Positions 25,892 to 35,000 are shown, counted from the first letter of the stretch. The stretch is 64,000 nt of DNA from Lentilactobacillus rapi DSM 19907 = JCM 15042 (GCF_001436255.1 NZ_AZEI01000076.1:469507-533506); one strand, 5' to 3'. Program-made: numbers and translations. The notes: a model not told the origin generated them from the letters alone.

Positions 25892-26605
25892 TTAATCAAT
25901 TTGAACTTCCCGTTGTGCTCCAGAAACTTTCTGGACCGTTCCCTTCACGGTGAAGAAATCTTCACACAGCTGTTGCAATTCCACCATGGCGACATCGGAT
26001 CGCTCAGCTTGCTCCTTATTAATCGATTCAATCACCAATATCGGATTGCGAGTGGCTTCCGTTAGTTCCGTCCGTTGTGATTCCCGCCAATTAAAGCAGC
26101 GACAAACCGCTCCCTTATCGTCCAAATAACAAACTTCACCTGGAAGAGCCGGCATGTCCTCCGTTTCACCATAGGGCAGAAACGACTCCCTGCCTTTTGC
26201 CACCCCTAAGTGCATGTCTCCGACAATGGCGTCGACATCCTCGCCACCACAGGAAGCCCCATATTTGAGCGAAACACTATTATAAAGATCCACTAACGGC
26301 ATAATTGGGGAGAAGGTCTTTCCTTGGCTAACCCGTTTTAATAACGCTTCTGTGGTGGCCCGGGCACCCTTTTTGGTCTTGAATTTTCTAAATGCTTGCC
26401 GCCATTGGTCAACCACTGGATTTTTCCGAAACGGTTCAACGGTAATATACTGTTCGGCAGCCTGGGTGCCCTCATCAAGCAGCTTCTGTAAATAAGCCAA
26501 TTTATCTGCTTGAATATGATTGTCAATCCCTGCAAGGGTCATGACATTAATTTGAACGTCCGGAAAAAGATCAACTACTTGGGAATCTAAAATTAATTTT
26601 TTCAT
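25892..26605 (-). CDS. B3/B4 tRNA-editing-domain protein
   Basis: The 237-residue protein is a free-standing B3/B4 domain, the editing module of the phenylalanyl-tRNA synthetase beta chain. Visible family segments are WRQAFRKFKTKKGARATTEALLKR, LVDLYNSVSLKYGASCGGEDVDAI and LPGEVCYLDDKGAVCRCFNWRE. Free-standing members are proposed to hydrolyse mischarged aminoacyl-tRNA; that is family-level inference. It is 19 bp beyond the broken GNAT gene on the same strand, so it may be the last gene of the MarR-GNAT-B3/B4 operon. A terminator lies behind it. Confidence 0.82.
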   Translation of the reverse strand: MKKLILDSQVVDLFPDVQINVMTLAGIDNHIQADKLAYLQKLLDEGTQAAEQYITVEPFRKNPVVDQWRQAFRKFKTKKGARATTEALLKRVSQGKTFSPIMPLVDLYNSVSLKYGASCGGEDVDAIVGDMHLGVAKGRESFLPYGETEDMPALPGEVCYLDDKGAVCRCFNWRESQRTELTEATRNPILVIESINKEQAERSDVAMVELQQLCEDFFTVKGTVQKVSGAQREVQID

Positions 26606-26624
26606 TATCTAACCTGGCTTCCAA

Positions 26625-27096
26625 CTAAATTGTTTTCTTCAAAATAAGGTCACGCTGTGGGCTGTCACCTAATGTAAATACATGATCGCCAATTTTCTTA
26701 AAACCAAGTTGTTTGTAAAAAGCAATCGCACCGGGATTATGCTCCCAAACGCCAAGCCAAATGTTCGTTTTACCCCAATCCATGACGTTTGTGTGCTGGT
26801 AAAACGTAAATTCGTTGAACTTCCAAACTAGCTTCACCCATTTTTTCTGTTTGAGAATCTAAAATATTAATTTTCAAATAACCAGCTAATTCATCGTCCT
26901 CAAATATAAAAAAGAATTCTGAATCAGGGTTGGCGAGTTCGCTGTGAAGTTGCGGCTGACTGTATGATCGAACTAAGTACTTTTCTAAATCTGCTTGTGA
27001 ATTATATTGCCCAAAGGTATCCGTGAATGTGGCCCGGCTGATTTCTTCAAGTTGTGGCAAGTCAGCCACCGTGCATTTTCTAATCGATGTTGCCAA
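26625..27096 (-). pseudogene. GNAT acetyltransferase with internal deletion and frameshift
   Basis: The first 108 residues (ATSIRKCTVADLPQLEEISRATFTDTFG to QRIYVLPAHKRHGLG) and a second frame (GKTNIWLGVWEHNPGAIAFYKQLGFKKIGDHVF) are clearly two halves of one GNAT protein. Between RHGLG and GKTNIW about 15-17 residues are missing, namely the rest of the acetyl-CoA pyrophosphate loop and its helix; a deletion of roughly 50 bases would explain both the gap and the frameshift. The protein cannot be functional. It follows the MarR gene by 11 bp and precedes the B3/B4 gene. Confidence 0.85.
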
Positions 27097-27107
27097 TCAT
27101 TTTCCTC

Positions 27108-27566
27108 CTAGTATTTGCGGTGATGACCTTTTTTGACGAATTCCCAATCGGCTGAAACGTTGTCACTCACTTTTAACAACAATTTTTCAAGCAACTGGCT
27201 ATCTTCCTCGCTGAGTCCTCCGAGGGCAACTTTATTCGAGTACAGATTCTCACGGTGAATAAATGGATACACATCAGTTGCTTTTTTGGTTGGAAACAGC
27301 CGTTTGATTTTTTTATTAGTGGCATCGGCCCGTCGATCAATAAAGCCGTTCATGTCCATCTTTCGAATGGCTCGGGATGCTGTCGTCCGATCAACTTTGA
27401 TCATTGTCGCTAACTGTTCCTGGATAATGCCGGGATGCTCACAGATCCGAACCAGGTATAAATACTGACCCTTAGCGAGGTCAAAATCTTTAAATTCAAT
27501 ATTTGCAACTGAATCCAGTGCCCGAGCAATTTCACCAATGGGTCGAAGAATTTCTGCTATTGCCAT
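27108..27566 (-). CDS. MarR-family transcriptional regulator
   Basis: The 152-residue protein is a winged-helix MarR regulator: helices GQYLYLVRICEHPG, IIQEQLATMIKVDRTTASRAIRKMDMNGFIDRRAD (recognition helix and start of wing) and NKKIKRLFPTKKATDVYPFI. MarR dimers bind palindromic operators and release them on ligand binding. A palindrome overlapping its own -35 at 27609-27620 suggests autoregulation. It heads a small operon with the GNAT pseudogene. GGGAGGG lies just before the ATG at 27566; a GTG one codon upstream is possible. Confidence 0.88.
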   Translation of the reverse strand: MAIAEILRPIGEIARALDSVANIEFKDFDLAKGQYLYLVRICEHPGIIQEQLATMIKVDRTTASRAIRKMDMNGFIDRRADATNKKIKRLFPTKKATDVYPFIHRENLYSNKVALGGLSEEDSQLLEKLLLKVSDNVSADWEFVKKGHHRKY

Positions 27567-27591
27567 CACCCTCCCTATTTCACTAGGAATG

Positions 27592-27620
27592 ATTCTAAAA
27601 CATTTTTATTGCAAATGCAA
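27592..27620 (-). promoter_or_regulatory. Promoter and likely MarR operator
   Basis: On the minus strand TTGCAT, 17 bp and TAGAAT form a good promoter. The palindrome TTGCA-TT-TGCAA (27609-27620) covers the -35, a typical site for self-repression by a MarR dimer. Confidence 0.65.
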
Positions 27621-27723
27621 CAAAATTTAAAATCGACTGAAAATTCCCAGTTTGATGATCGGCTTCATTAGGTTTGAAAAATGAAACAGTCCATTGCTTC
27701 ACAGTTATCTCAATATTCTAAGA

Positions 27724-27970
27724 ACCGCTTCAACATAAATCCAAAGCCAGGATTTCCCCACTACATTGTTGAAACGGGCAAAAAACAACTGCCGCTTACT
27801 ATCTAAAGGACCCTTAACTAAAATCCAACCAGGACTTCCCCTGCTACATTGTTGAAACGGGCAAAAAACAACTGCCGCTTACTATCTAAAGGGCCCTTAA
27901 CTAAAATCCAAAACCAGGATTTTAGTTAAGGGTCCTTTAGATAGCCGCGTCAAACCGTTGTTTTTTGCCC
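27724..27970. repeat. Repeat family 3: direct and inverted copies of the ATPase 3' end
   Basis: CTACATTGTTGAAACGGGC starts two direct copies of about 69 bp (27761 and 27844). Each continues through a CAAAAAACAACTGCC stretch and CTATCTAAAGG to CCCTTAACTAAAATCC. The second copy then meets an inverted third copy after the 7-nt loop AAAACCA (27910-27916), giving arms 27859-27909 and 27917-27970. The right arm includes the last codons and stop of the P-type ATPase gene. A further degenerate hairpin (CTTCAACA to TGTTGAAA) lies at 27728-27773. The innermost hairpin probably terminates the ATPase gene. Nothing else is visible between 27621 and 27723. Confidence 0.85.
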
Positions 27971-30748
27971 TCTTATTTTTCTAACCAGCCACTTTCTCCC
28001 CTCTTCCAACAGAAATAGTGGAATTGGGATACAGAATAGGAATACCCATTCAGAGAAATTGAGAGGTCCCGTATTGAAAATTTCCTGAAGAAACGGCTGA
28101 TACATTAGGCAGGCAATCAGGACAATTTCTACGCCAATTCCTAACCAGATTCGTCGGTTACTAAATAACCCAATCGAAAAGACTGACGAAATTTGCGTGC
28201 GACAGTTCATTGCCGCTGCAATCTGGCAGAACACAATTGCCCCCAGCGTAATGGTTGTCGCTTCCGCGTAGGGTAATCCTGATGAAGCCAAAGGGATATT
28301 TGGCCAGCCATTAACGTGATTAACAAAGAAGTAAGCAGCCGTTGAAATGACCGAAGCCGTCAATCCGTACAACCCAAACGCTTTCCAAATAATGGACTTG
28401 TTCAACAGATGACTATTTTGCGGACGGGGCGGCTGGTCCATAATCCCTGGTTCAGCTTTTTCAATGCCTAATCCAAGCGCTGGCAGTAAATCTGTTCCCA
28501 AGTCCACAGTCAAAATTTGCATAACTGTTAATGGCAATGGAACCAAACCGCGGGTCACCAAGAAAATAACCGAAGGCGCTGCTTCAGGAACATTACTATT
28601 CAAGATGTACAGCAAGAATTTCTGTAGGTTACTATAAACAGTTCGGCCTTCTTCAATGGCACTGACAATGGAAGCAAAATTATCATCAGTTAAAATCATA
28701 TCAGCCGCATCTTTGGCAACGTCAGTGCCAGTAACCCCCATTGCGATCCCAATATCGGCCCGTTTCAACGCTGGCGCATCGTTCACGCCATCACCAGTTG
28801 AAGCAACGATATCACCATTTTCCTGACACATTGTGACGATTCTAAACTTATGTTCCGGCGCTACCCGGGCAAAAATCACTTCACCCTTAACGGCTGCCTT
28901 CAATTCCTGATCACTCATTTGATCCAATTCTTCGCCACTGATGACACGCGCTTTGTCAGAAGTAATCCCGATTTTGACTGCAATGCTCTTGGCAGTAATC
29001 GGACTGTCACCAGTTACCATAATAATTCGAATATTCGCCCGCTTACAATTCTTAACTGCTTTGAAAATTTCGGGCCGGGGCGGATCAGACATCATTGTGA
29101 GGCCAACGAATACCATGTGCCTTTCCGCTGTGTCGATCGTGTAGTCATCAATCGCCGTTTTGCGTAACGGATCATCAACGGACACGTTTCGATATGAGAA
29201 TGCAAGGGTTCGTAGTCCCTGTTTGGAATATTGCTCATTGATCCCATTAATTCGTTCTCGATCAGCAGCCGTTAATGGTCGAACCTTGTCACCATCCAAT
29301 ATCTGATCACAAATCTTCAATTCACTGCCAAGGGCGCCCTTGGTATAAATCAAAGGATTCCCAGTTTGATCTTTCGTAATCGTCGTCATTAGTTTCCGCC
29401 CGGAATCAAACGGCAACTCTTTTAACCGTGGAAATTGCTGATTCTCTTCTTTGATATTCATTCCGGCTTTTCTGGACAGAATAACCAGAGCCGCTTCGGT
29501 TGGCGTTCCAAGGATTTTAGCCTTGCCGCCATTTGGATCCTCATTGACTTCAGTATCATTATTGAGAGTTGCAATTGCTAACAGGCGACCTAAATCGCTT
29601 GCTGGTTGGCCATTGACGTCCTGACCATTCTTTCGAATCTTACCATTGGTCACATAGCCCGTTCCAGTCACTTCATAATCACCGCTGACCAACCAAATGT
29701 GATTAATTGTCATCTGATTTTGGGTCAGTGTTCCGGTTTTATCAGAACAAATGACCGTGGTTTCTCCCAACGTTTCGACACTGTTTAAATTTTTCAACAG
29801 GGCATGTTTTTTAGCCATGCGTTGCGTTCCTTGGGCTAACGACAACGTCACCGTCGGCAGCAATCCTTCCGGAATAAACGCCACAATCATCCCGAGTGCA
29901 AAAATGAACGACTGGGCAAATGGATAATGGACAAAGAAAACAGCCAGCAGGAAAAATGCAATTCCTAAAACAATGGCAATCACCGTCAATTGCCGGGTCA
30001 AGTGGTTTAATTCCCGTTGCAATGGATAAATCACTTTCTTCTGGCTTTCGGTCAGTCTCGCAATCCGACCAAATTCCGTCTGCATCCCAGTCGCCACCGC
30101 AATGGCATTCGCAGTTCCGTTAGTCACCACTGTTCCGGCAAAAATGATATTTTGTTGGGCAAACTCACCATCACCATGTTGATAATGATCGGCTTTCTCA
30201 ACCGGAACCGATTCACCGGTTAGCGAAGATTCATCCACTTGCAAATTGGAACTATTGAAAATCCGAGCATCGGCAGGGACTGAATCACCCGCTTGAATTT
30301 GAAATAAATCACCAGGCACCAACTGCTCAACTTGAATTTGTTGGGTCTTGCCGTCCCGATTAACCTTGACGTAAGATGGCAACATTTTCTTCAAAGAATC
30401 GGTCGCCTTTTGAGCGGCGTGCTGTTGCCAATACGAAAAGCAACCGTTAATCAGATTCACGGCCCAAATCGCAATCCCCAATTCCATCATGCCGGCAAAC
30501 ATCGCAATGATTCCGGATACCCACAATAAGATCGCCATTAGCGACGTAAAATTTTCGAGAAAAATCAGGATTTCTGATTTGTGTTTCACTTGCTGAATCG
30601 TATTTGGCCCATATTGAGCAAGCCGTTTTGCCGCTTCAGATTGGCTCAATCCACCTACTGGAAGATCGAACTGCTTCATCAAATCATCAACAGATGTTTT
30701 CGCGGATTGATCGATCTTGGTTGATTCAACGTTCTTCATTCGACTCAT
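27950..30748 (-). CDS. P-type cation-transporting ATPase, type II (Na+/K+-ATPase-like core)
   Basis: The 932-residue protein has the full P2 architecture: N-terminal cation_ATPase_N, TGES in the actuator domain, the phosphorylated aspartate in CSDKTGTLTQNQMT, the nucleotide-binding domain, and MVTGD plus TGDGVNDAPALK in the hinge, with ten membrane helices. The helix-4 motif is PEGLLPTVTLSLAQ followed by KNLNSVETLGETTVICSDKTG, which resembles Na+/K+-ATPase (PEGLL) more than SERCA (PEGLP); helix 6 reads LTVDLGTDLLPALGLGIEKAE. The transported ion is thus not certainly calcium. Start 30748 follows GAGGGTG. It is monocistronic and its last codons lie in repeat family 3. Confidence 0.9.
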   Translation of the reverse strand: MSRMKNVESTKIDQSAKTSVDDLMKQFDLPVGGLSQSEAAKRLAQYGPNTIQQVKHKSEILIFLENFTSLMAILLWVSGIIAMFAGMMELGIAIWAVNLINGCFSYWQQHAAQKATDSLKKMLPSYVKVNRDGKTQQIQVEQLVPGDLFQIQAGDSVPADARIFNSSNLQVDESSLTGESVPVEKADHYQHGDGEFAQQNIIFAGTVVTNGTANAIAVATGMQTEFGRIARLTESQKKVIYPLQRELNHLTRQLTVIAIVLGIAFFLLAVFFVHYPFAQSFIFALGMIVAFIPEGLLPTVTLSLAQGTQRMAKKHALLKNLNSVETLGETTVICSDKTGTLTQNQMTINHIWLVSGDYEVTGTGYVTNGKIRKNGQDVNGQPASDLGRLLAIATLNNDTEVNEDPNGGKAKILGTPTEAALVILSRKAGMNIKEENQQFPRLKELPFDSGRKLMTTITKDQTGNPLIYTKGALGSELKICDQILDGDKVRPLTAADRERINGINEQYSKQGLRTLAFSYRNVSVDDPLRKTAIDDYTIDTAERHMVFVGLTMMSDPPRPEIFKAVKNCKRANIRIIMVTGDSPITAKSIAVKIGITSDKARVISGEELDQMSDQELKAAVKGEVIFARVAPEHKFRIVTMCQENGDIVASTGDGVNDAPALKRADIGIAMGVTGTDVAKDAADMILTDDNFASIVSAIEEGRTVYSNLQKFLLYILNSNVPEAAPSVIFLVTRGLVPLPLTVMQILTVDLGTDLLPALGLGIEKAEPGIMDQPPRPQNSHLLNKSIIWKAFGLYGLTASVISTAAYFFVNHVNGWPNIPLASSGLPYAEATTITLGAIVFCQIAAAMNCRTQISSVFSIGLFSNRRIWLGIGVEIVLIACLMYQPFLQEIFNTGPLNFSEWVFLFCIPIPLFLLEEGRKWLVRKIRGQKTTV

Positions 30749-30856
30749 CACCCTCGAGATAACTATTAATTAAATGTCTTATGTAGACACCATCATTATA
30801 TTCTTTATTGGCAATGAGAGAAGGATAACGGTCGAAAAAGTAACCGGCTCAACTGA

Positions 30857-32275
30857 TTAATTCGAAGAAGATGCGACTGAATGCTTGGAATTCAATTTTT
30901 TCGCGTTGGTCAAAACTTCAGGTGAGAATAATTCATCAATTAACTGATTTGGTAATAATCGCTGCTCTTTAACTAATTCTTTGACAGACTGTTTGTGAGC
31001 TACTGCCGTTTTAATCAATCGGGTCGTCTCTTCGTAACCAAGTAATGGTGATAAAATCGTCGCGGCAATCGATGAATGTTCAACCTCGTGGCGGCAGTGA
31101 TCAACATTCACTTTGATGCCTGCAACACAATTATCAACTAAAGTAGTGACCGCCTTTACCAAATGTTGCTCACTCATCAAAATTGCGCGGAACATAATCG
31201 GCTCAAAAGCGTTTAATTCCAACTGCCCGCTTTCCGCAGCCATCGTGACCGTCACATCGTTGCCAATAACTTCAAAAGCCACTTGATTAACAACTTCTGG
31301 AATAATTGGATTTACTTTTCCTGGCATGATTGACGAACCGGCGGCCTTTTTAGGCAATACCAGTTCATTTAATCCGGCTTGCGGACCGCTTGAAAGCAGC
31401 CGAAGATCATTACTGAATTTGGAAAGATCGGCAGCCAGCATTTTCATTGCACTCGAAATAGTGGTGAAGGCATCGCTATTCTGAGTTGCATCTACCAAAT
31501 CATCAGCTTGAATTAAAGAAAGATGGGCAACTTTATTAAGAGTCGGAATAATTTGTTCCTGATACTCAGAAGTTGTATTGATTCCTGTTCCAATAGCAGT
31601 CCCACCGAGATTAACCACTCTCAAAACCTCAGCTGCCTTCTTCAGCCGATCATAATCTCGGTGAAATAATGAGGCATAGGCAGAAAAGCTGCGACCAAAC
31701 GTTGTCGGAACGGCATCCTGTAACTGGGTCCGGCCAACTTTGATTGCGTCAGCATATTCTTCAGCTTTGTCAGCCAAAGTTTGGCACAATCTGTCTACTG
31801 AATTTAGAAGAGGTGTCAGCTTTTTTAACATCGCCATTTTCCCAGCGGTCGGATAGGTATCGTTGGTTGACTGGGCACAATTGACGTCATCATTAGGATG
31901 GATGCTAATGGCTGCTTTGCCACCCTGGGCACTTATTTTCATCGCCAATTGAGAGACGACCTCGTTGACGTTCATATTTGTCGAAGTCCCGGCACCGCCC
32001 TGAATGGCAGGCACACAGAAGTCTTTGAAGTCACCTGAAAAGAGCAGTTGGTTACATGCCGAAATAATCAAGGCTGCCTTGTTACCTGCTAAGCTGCCGG
32101 CCTTTTGATTAGCAATCGCCGCTGCTTTCTTAATCTGAAGATAACTACTAATAATGGCTGGATCAACCTTTTCATCGGTAATCGGAAAGTTATGCATCGC
32201 CCTTAAAGTGTGGACACCATATAAAACGTCATCGGGTACAAAAAGCTCACCAATACAATCTCTATCAATTCTCAT
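30857..32275 (-). CDS. aspA: Aspartate ammonia-lyase
   Basis: It converts aspartate to fumarate and ammonia. The 472-residue protein belongs to the fumarase/aspartase superfamily with the signature GSSIMPGKVNPIIPEVVNQ near residue 318, the TSTNMNVNEV and SSTNDT-like AQSTNDTYPTAGK motifs, and GRTQLQDAVPTTFG. The ASTNMN context and absence of fumarase-specific features favour aspartase over fumarase, but the two cannot be fully separated by eye. The gene is monocistronic. With ppcA it could supply fumarate for NADH disposal. The 32276-32591 gap upstream is AT-rich and holds the divergent promoters, nothing more. Confidence 0.87.
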   Translation of the reverse strand: MRIDRDCIGELFVPDDVLYGVHTLRAMHNFPITDEKVDPAIISSYLQIKKAAAIANQKAGSLAGNKAALIISACNQLLFSGDFKDFCVPAIQGGAGTSTNMNVNEVVSQLAMKISAQGGKAAISIHPNDDVNCAQSTNDTYPTAGKMAMLKKLTPLLNSVDRLCQTLADKAEEYADAIKVGRTQLQDAVPTTFGRSFSAYASLFHRDYDRLKKAAEVLRVVNLGGTAIGTGINTTSEYQEQIIPTLNKVAHLSLIQADDLVDATQNSDAFTTISSAMKMLAADLSKFSNDLRLLSSGPQAGLNELVLPKKAAGSSIMPGKVNPIIPEVVNQVAFEVIGNDVTVTMAAESGQLELNAFEPIMFRAILMSEQHLVKAVTTLVDNCVAGIKVNVDHCRHEVEHSSIAATILSPLLGYEETTRLIKTAVAHKQSVKELVKEQRLLPNQLIDELFSPEVLTNAKKLNSKHSVASSSN

Positions 32276-32591
32276 TATTCAGCCTCATTTCATGTCATGT
32301 TTTCTAACAAAACTTACGAGATATAATATATACCCATTTCAAAAAATGTCAAGCTAAGTCTTTATCAATATAGGTTTTCTGCACTTATACCGATATCTAA
32401 CAAGCTGGCGTTAGCATATCCATTAAACGGCCAACTATCGTTACCTGCGTCACATAATATGCCATCATCAACACAATCATCGTGACTTTGCTATAATTCA
32501 GTTAAGATTGCTTGTCTCTGCTTTGTTAATCGCCAGAATTTGGTATCGTAGTGGTATAAGCCATTAATGATGAGGAGAACAACTGATAATC

Positions 32592-33197
32592 ATGAAAAAA
32601 GAATTGACATTAATCACAATTTTATTAGTCGGAATTTCTTTAGCCGGCTGTGGCGACTCAACCCAGCCGAAGAATTCCCACCCATCCTCAACCACAAAAG
32701 TTATCAAATCAATCACCCGAAAGGATTATGATCAAATCAAATTAGCAAACATCACCGCTCCTACCAAGGGCGGCAGTTCGTTGAATTCAATTAGGCAATC
32801 ATTCGGCAGCCCGACGTCTCACCATAAAGTGTCGCTTTCTGGTACAAGTAAAAAATCAGCCATCCAATATTCTTGGAATCAACTCGATAAGGGATTCAAG
32901 GCATCAGCTGTCACTGTTGAATTTTTGGACGGTCATGCAATCGGTAAGGGCTATGTCCTGAAACATACCACCCACCGTCAATATACGTCCGTTGAGTCAA
33001 TTAACAGCCTTAATCCTGGAGACTCATACGAAAGTGTCATTCAAAGATTAGGCGAACCTGATTCTGAGTCAGTGACCGGCAGTGGTGATATGGCGGCAAC
33101 CTCAGCGTTGTATCTCACGAGTAAAAAAGGCGCCGCGGTCAATTTAATGTTTACCGGTGGGCAGCTACAGTCAAAGAATCAGACAACAACAAAATAA
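32592..33197 (+). CDS. Lipoprotein with DUF3862-like (SmpA/BLIP-type) repeats
   Basis: The 201-residue protein has a lipoprotein signal: KKE, hydrophobic LTLITILLVGISLAGC with the lipobox cysteine, then a serine-rich linker. Two similar half-domains follow (ITAPTKGGSSLNSIRQSFGSPTS and INSLNPGDSYESVIQRLGEPDS), the G-x-S-x-x-x-V/I-x-x-x-hG-x-P pattern of DUF3862 and SmpA/OmlA-like folds. Such proteins lie on the outer face of the membrane; function is unknown. GATGAGGAG lies upstream of the ATG. It is monocistronic, with a terminator at 33245. Confidence 0.82.
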   Translation: MKKELTLITILLVGISLAGCGDSTQPKNSHPSSTTKVIKSITRKDYDQIKLANITAPTKGGSSLNSIRQSFGSPTSHHKVSLSGTSKKSAIQYSWNQLDKGFKASAVTVEFLDGHAIGKGYVLKHTTHRQYTSVESINSLNPGDSYESVIQRLGEPDSESVTGSGDMAATSALYLTSKKGAAVNLMFTGGQLQSKNQTTTK

Positions 33198-33251
33198 ATC
33201 GCATTGATAAGAGATGGGCAAATGGCATTTTGTCCCTATCATCTAACAAAT

Positions 33252-33295
33252 AGCGTAATCATTCTGGGTTCTGGAATGGTTGCGCTATTTGTTTA
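33252..33295 (+). terminator. Terminator after the lipoprotein gene
   Basis: AACAAATAGCG and CGCTATTTGTT form an 11-bp stem, with an inner CATTC/GAATG pair; the thymine run is short (TTTAAAT), so it may be weak. Confidence 0.6.
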
Positions 33296-33373
33296 AATGA
33301 TGGGATTTGCCAGTTTTATCAGCATGAAAGTGATAATCTGAATAGCCCTTTCAAATGAATATCTCGGCATTTA

Positions 33374-33403
33374 TTTACAGCCATAGGATAACAGTGTTAT
33401 CTT
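33374..33403 (+). promoter_or_regulatory. Promoter and TetR operator
   Basis: The palindrome GATAAC-AGT-GTTATC (33387-33401) lies in the spacer and -10 of a possible promoter TTTACA, 18 bp, TATCTT. Its position just before a TetR gene suggests autoregulation. Confidence 0.65.
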
Positions 33404-33426
33404 AAAACAATAAGGAGTTGACACAA

Positions 33427-33996
33427 TTGGCCGGAAAAACCAACAATACTAAAAATGACATCATTCAGTTGACCATTCGAAAGATCTCCGAGAATGGCTC
33501 CCAACAAATCTCGTTAAGATCGTTGCTGGGAGAACTCAATTTAACCACGGGCTCATTTTACAAACATTTCCAAAACAAGCATGACCTGTTCGCCTCGGTC
33601 ACTCAAGTGGTTTCGAGTCGGTTGGGCAGACAAGCTAAGCAAACAATTGAAGGCCAACATCTGGAGCCGCTTGATTCACTTGTCGCCCTCGGAAAATTCA
33701 TGGTTAATCAGTTTGATTCCCAACCATATTTGATGGACTTTTTATTCTTCAATTCAAGTGCCATTAATATTTACCACTCAGCCGAGTCTGCCACAAAATT
33801 CCCGTTACTAGCGTATCCACAGGAATTAATCACTCAAATTATGAACCAATATCAACTTTCTGAATCACCCGAAAATTTATTCATCAAAATATGGGCCTTC
33901 ATCCAGGGATACGGGATTTTAATTCGGAACCATGCCATCACGTTTGATGAAGCACTATTGAAAGAATCTGCTAAAGCATTGATTGGAGTTAATTGA
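33427..33996 (+). CDS. TetR-family regulator
   Basis: The 189-residue protein has a TetR helix-turn-helix at the N-terminus: DIIQLTIRKISENGSQQISLRSLLGELNLTTGSFYKHFQNKHDLFASV, where TTGSFYKHF is the recognition helix. The C-terminal ligand domain has no recognisable signature. I chose the TTG at 33427 because AAGGAG at 33412-33417 is nine bases upstream; the TTG at 33418 abuts that site. The next gene, an NAD(P)H oxidoreductase, begins one base after the stop, so the pair is an operon and the regulator probably controls it in response to an electrophile or quinone (inference). Confidence 0.87.
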   Translation: MAGKTNNTKNDIIQLTIRKISENGSQQISLRSLLGELNLTTGSFYKHFQNKHDLFASVTQVVSSRLGRQAKQTIEGQHLEPLDSLVALGKFMVNQFDSQPYLMDFLFFNSSAINIYHSAESATKFPLLAYPQELITQIMNQYQLSESPENLFIKIWAFIQGYGILIRNHAITFDEALLKESAKALIGVN

Positions 33997-33997
33997 T

Positions 33998-34588
33998 ATG
34001 AAAAATATTGTCGTCATCTACTGCCATCCCTATGACCAAAGTTTCACCCATGCTGTGTTGACCCAAGTCATGAACAATTTGACTGAGCAAAATAATCATC
34101 CCCAGTTAATTGATCTCTACAACGAACATTTCAACCCGACTTATGACAAAGAAGAATTACGACTATTTCACGAGGGGAAAACACATGACCCCCTGGTGAC
34201 CAAATATTTGAAAATGCTCCGACAAGCAGACGGCATCATCTTCATCACGCCAATTTGGTGGAACAGTATTCCTGGCATGCTGAAGGGATTCATTGATAAA
34301 GTTATGAAAGAAGGCAAAGGGCTCTCCCACACAGTCACCAAAACTGGCGTTAAGGGCGAGCTGACCAACTTATCCCATGCTTATGTATTCACGACCTCCA
34401 CTTCACCGACCTTTTATCTCAAGCTCTTTTGTGGTAATGCTATCAAGAAAGTCTTCATCAATCATACTTTGAAACAACTTGGGATTTCATCAGGAAAGTG
34501 GATCAATTTAGGTGGCATCACCAATTCGTCTGCCGACAAACGGCAGCGTCACTTGAAAGCCTGTCGGGAAATGACGTTCAACTTTTAG
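33998..34588 (+). CDS. NAD(P)H-dependent oxidoreductase, flavodoxin-like (NQO/MdaB type)
   Basis: This 196-residue flavoprotein has the flavodoxin-2 fold: NIVVIYCHPYDQSFTHAVL (phosphate loop), a long second strand region YNEHFNPTYDKEEL, and FITPIWWNSIPGMLKGFIDKVM (FMN and substrate site) near residue 80. Members reduce quinones or nitro compounds with two electrons. It follows the TetR gene with GGAG overlapping the end of that gene. It is soluble and ends at a strong terminator. Confidence 0.86.
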   Translation: MKNIVVIYCHPYDQSFTHAVLTQVMNNLTEQNNHPQLIDLYNEHFNPTYDKEELRLFHEGKTHDPLVTKYLKMLRQADGIIFITPIWWNSIPGMLKGFIDKVMKEGKGLSHTVTKTGVKGELTNLSHAYVFTTSTSPTFYLKLFCGNAIKKVFINHTLKQLGISSGKWINLGGITNSSADKRQRHLKACREMTFNF

Positions 34589-34622
34589 GCAAACGATGAT
34601 TTAAAATTTATTTATGTCAAAA

Positions 34623-34681
34623 AGGCAGCCAGCCATAATCATGTATTTGTATCGTACAAAGATTATGGCTGGCTGCCTGTT
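34623..34681. terminator. Terminator between convergent genes
   Basis: An 18-bp perfect inverted repeat, AGGCAGCCAGCCATAATC with its complement, is followed by GTTT; on the minus strand it is followed by TTTTTGACAT, so it serves the DUF2316 gene too. Confidence 0.85.
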
Positions 34682-34703
34682 TCTGAAATCAGCACTCATT
34701 TGT

Positions 34704-35000
34704 TTAGGCTAATCTGCCTTGTTTGATAAAATCATCATTCAAAAACGCAAACCGTTTTGGATCGCCAATCAACTTGCTATATGGATGGGGTTCGATCCCC
34801 TTTGATAAAAGTTGATTCATTAAGTAATTTCTTAAAATCCAGGGTTCCTCTATCCGTTCGGAATTGAGGTTCAAGACCGCTTGAATATGGTTTGGCGTAC
34901 ATCCCAAATCATTTGCCGCTTGGGTCAGGGTCAACCCGGCCAGTTCGAAGTTTTGCTTCAATTCAGCTTTGGTTGCGACAGCCTCATCTTCAGTTAACAA
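34704..35000 (-). CDS. DUF2316 family protein
   Basis: This 98-residue soluble protein matches the small DUF2316 family common in lactobacilli: TKAELKQNFELAGLTLTQAANDLGCTPNHIQAVLNLNSERIEEPWILRNYLMNQL. The first half looks like a helix-turn-helix (LTQAANDLGCTPNHIQAVLN), so DNA binding is possible. It begins at a TTG with GAGGAAG about eleven bases upstream. It is convergent with the oxidoreductase gene. No function is established. Confidence 0.78.
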   Translation of the reverse strand: MLTEDEAVATKAELKQNFELAGLTLTQAANDLGCTPNHIQAVLNLNSERIEEPWILRNYLMNQLLSKGIEPHPYSKLIGDPKRFAFLNDDFIKQGRLA

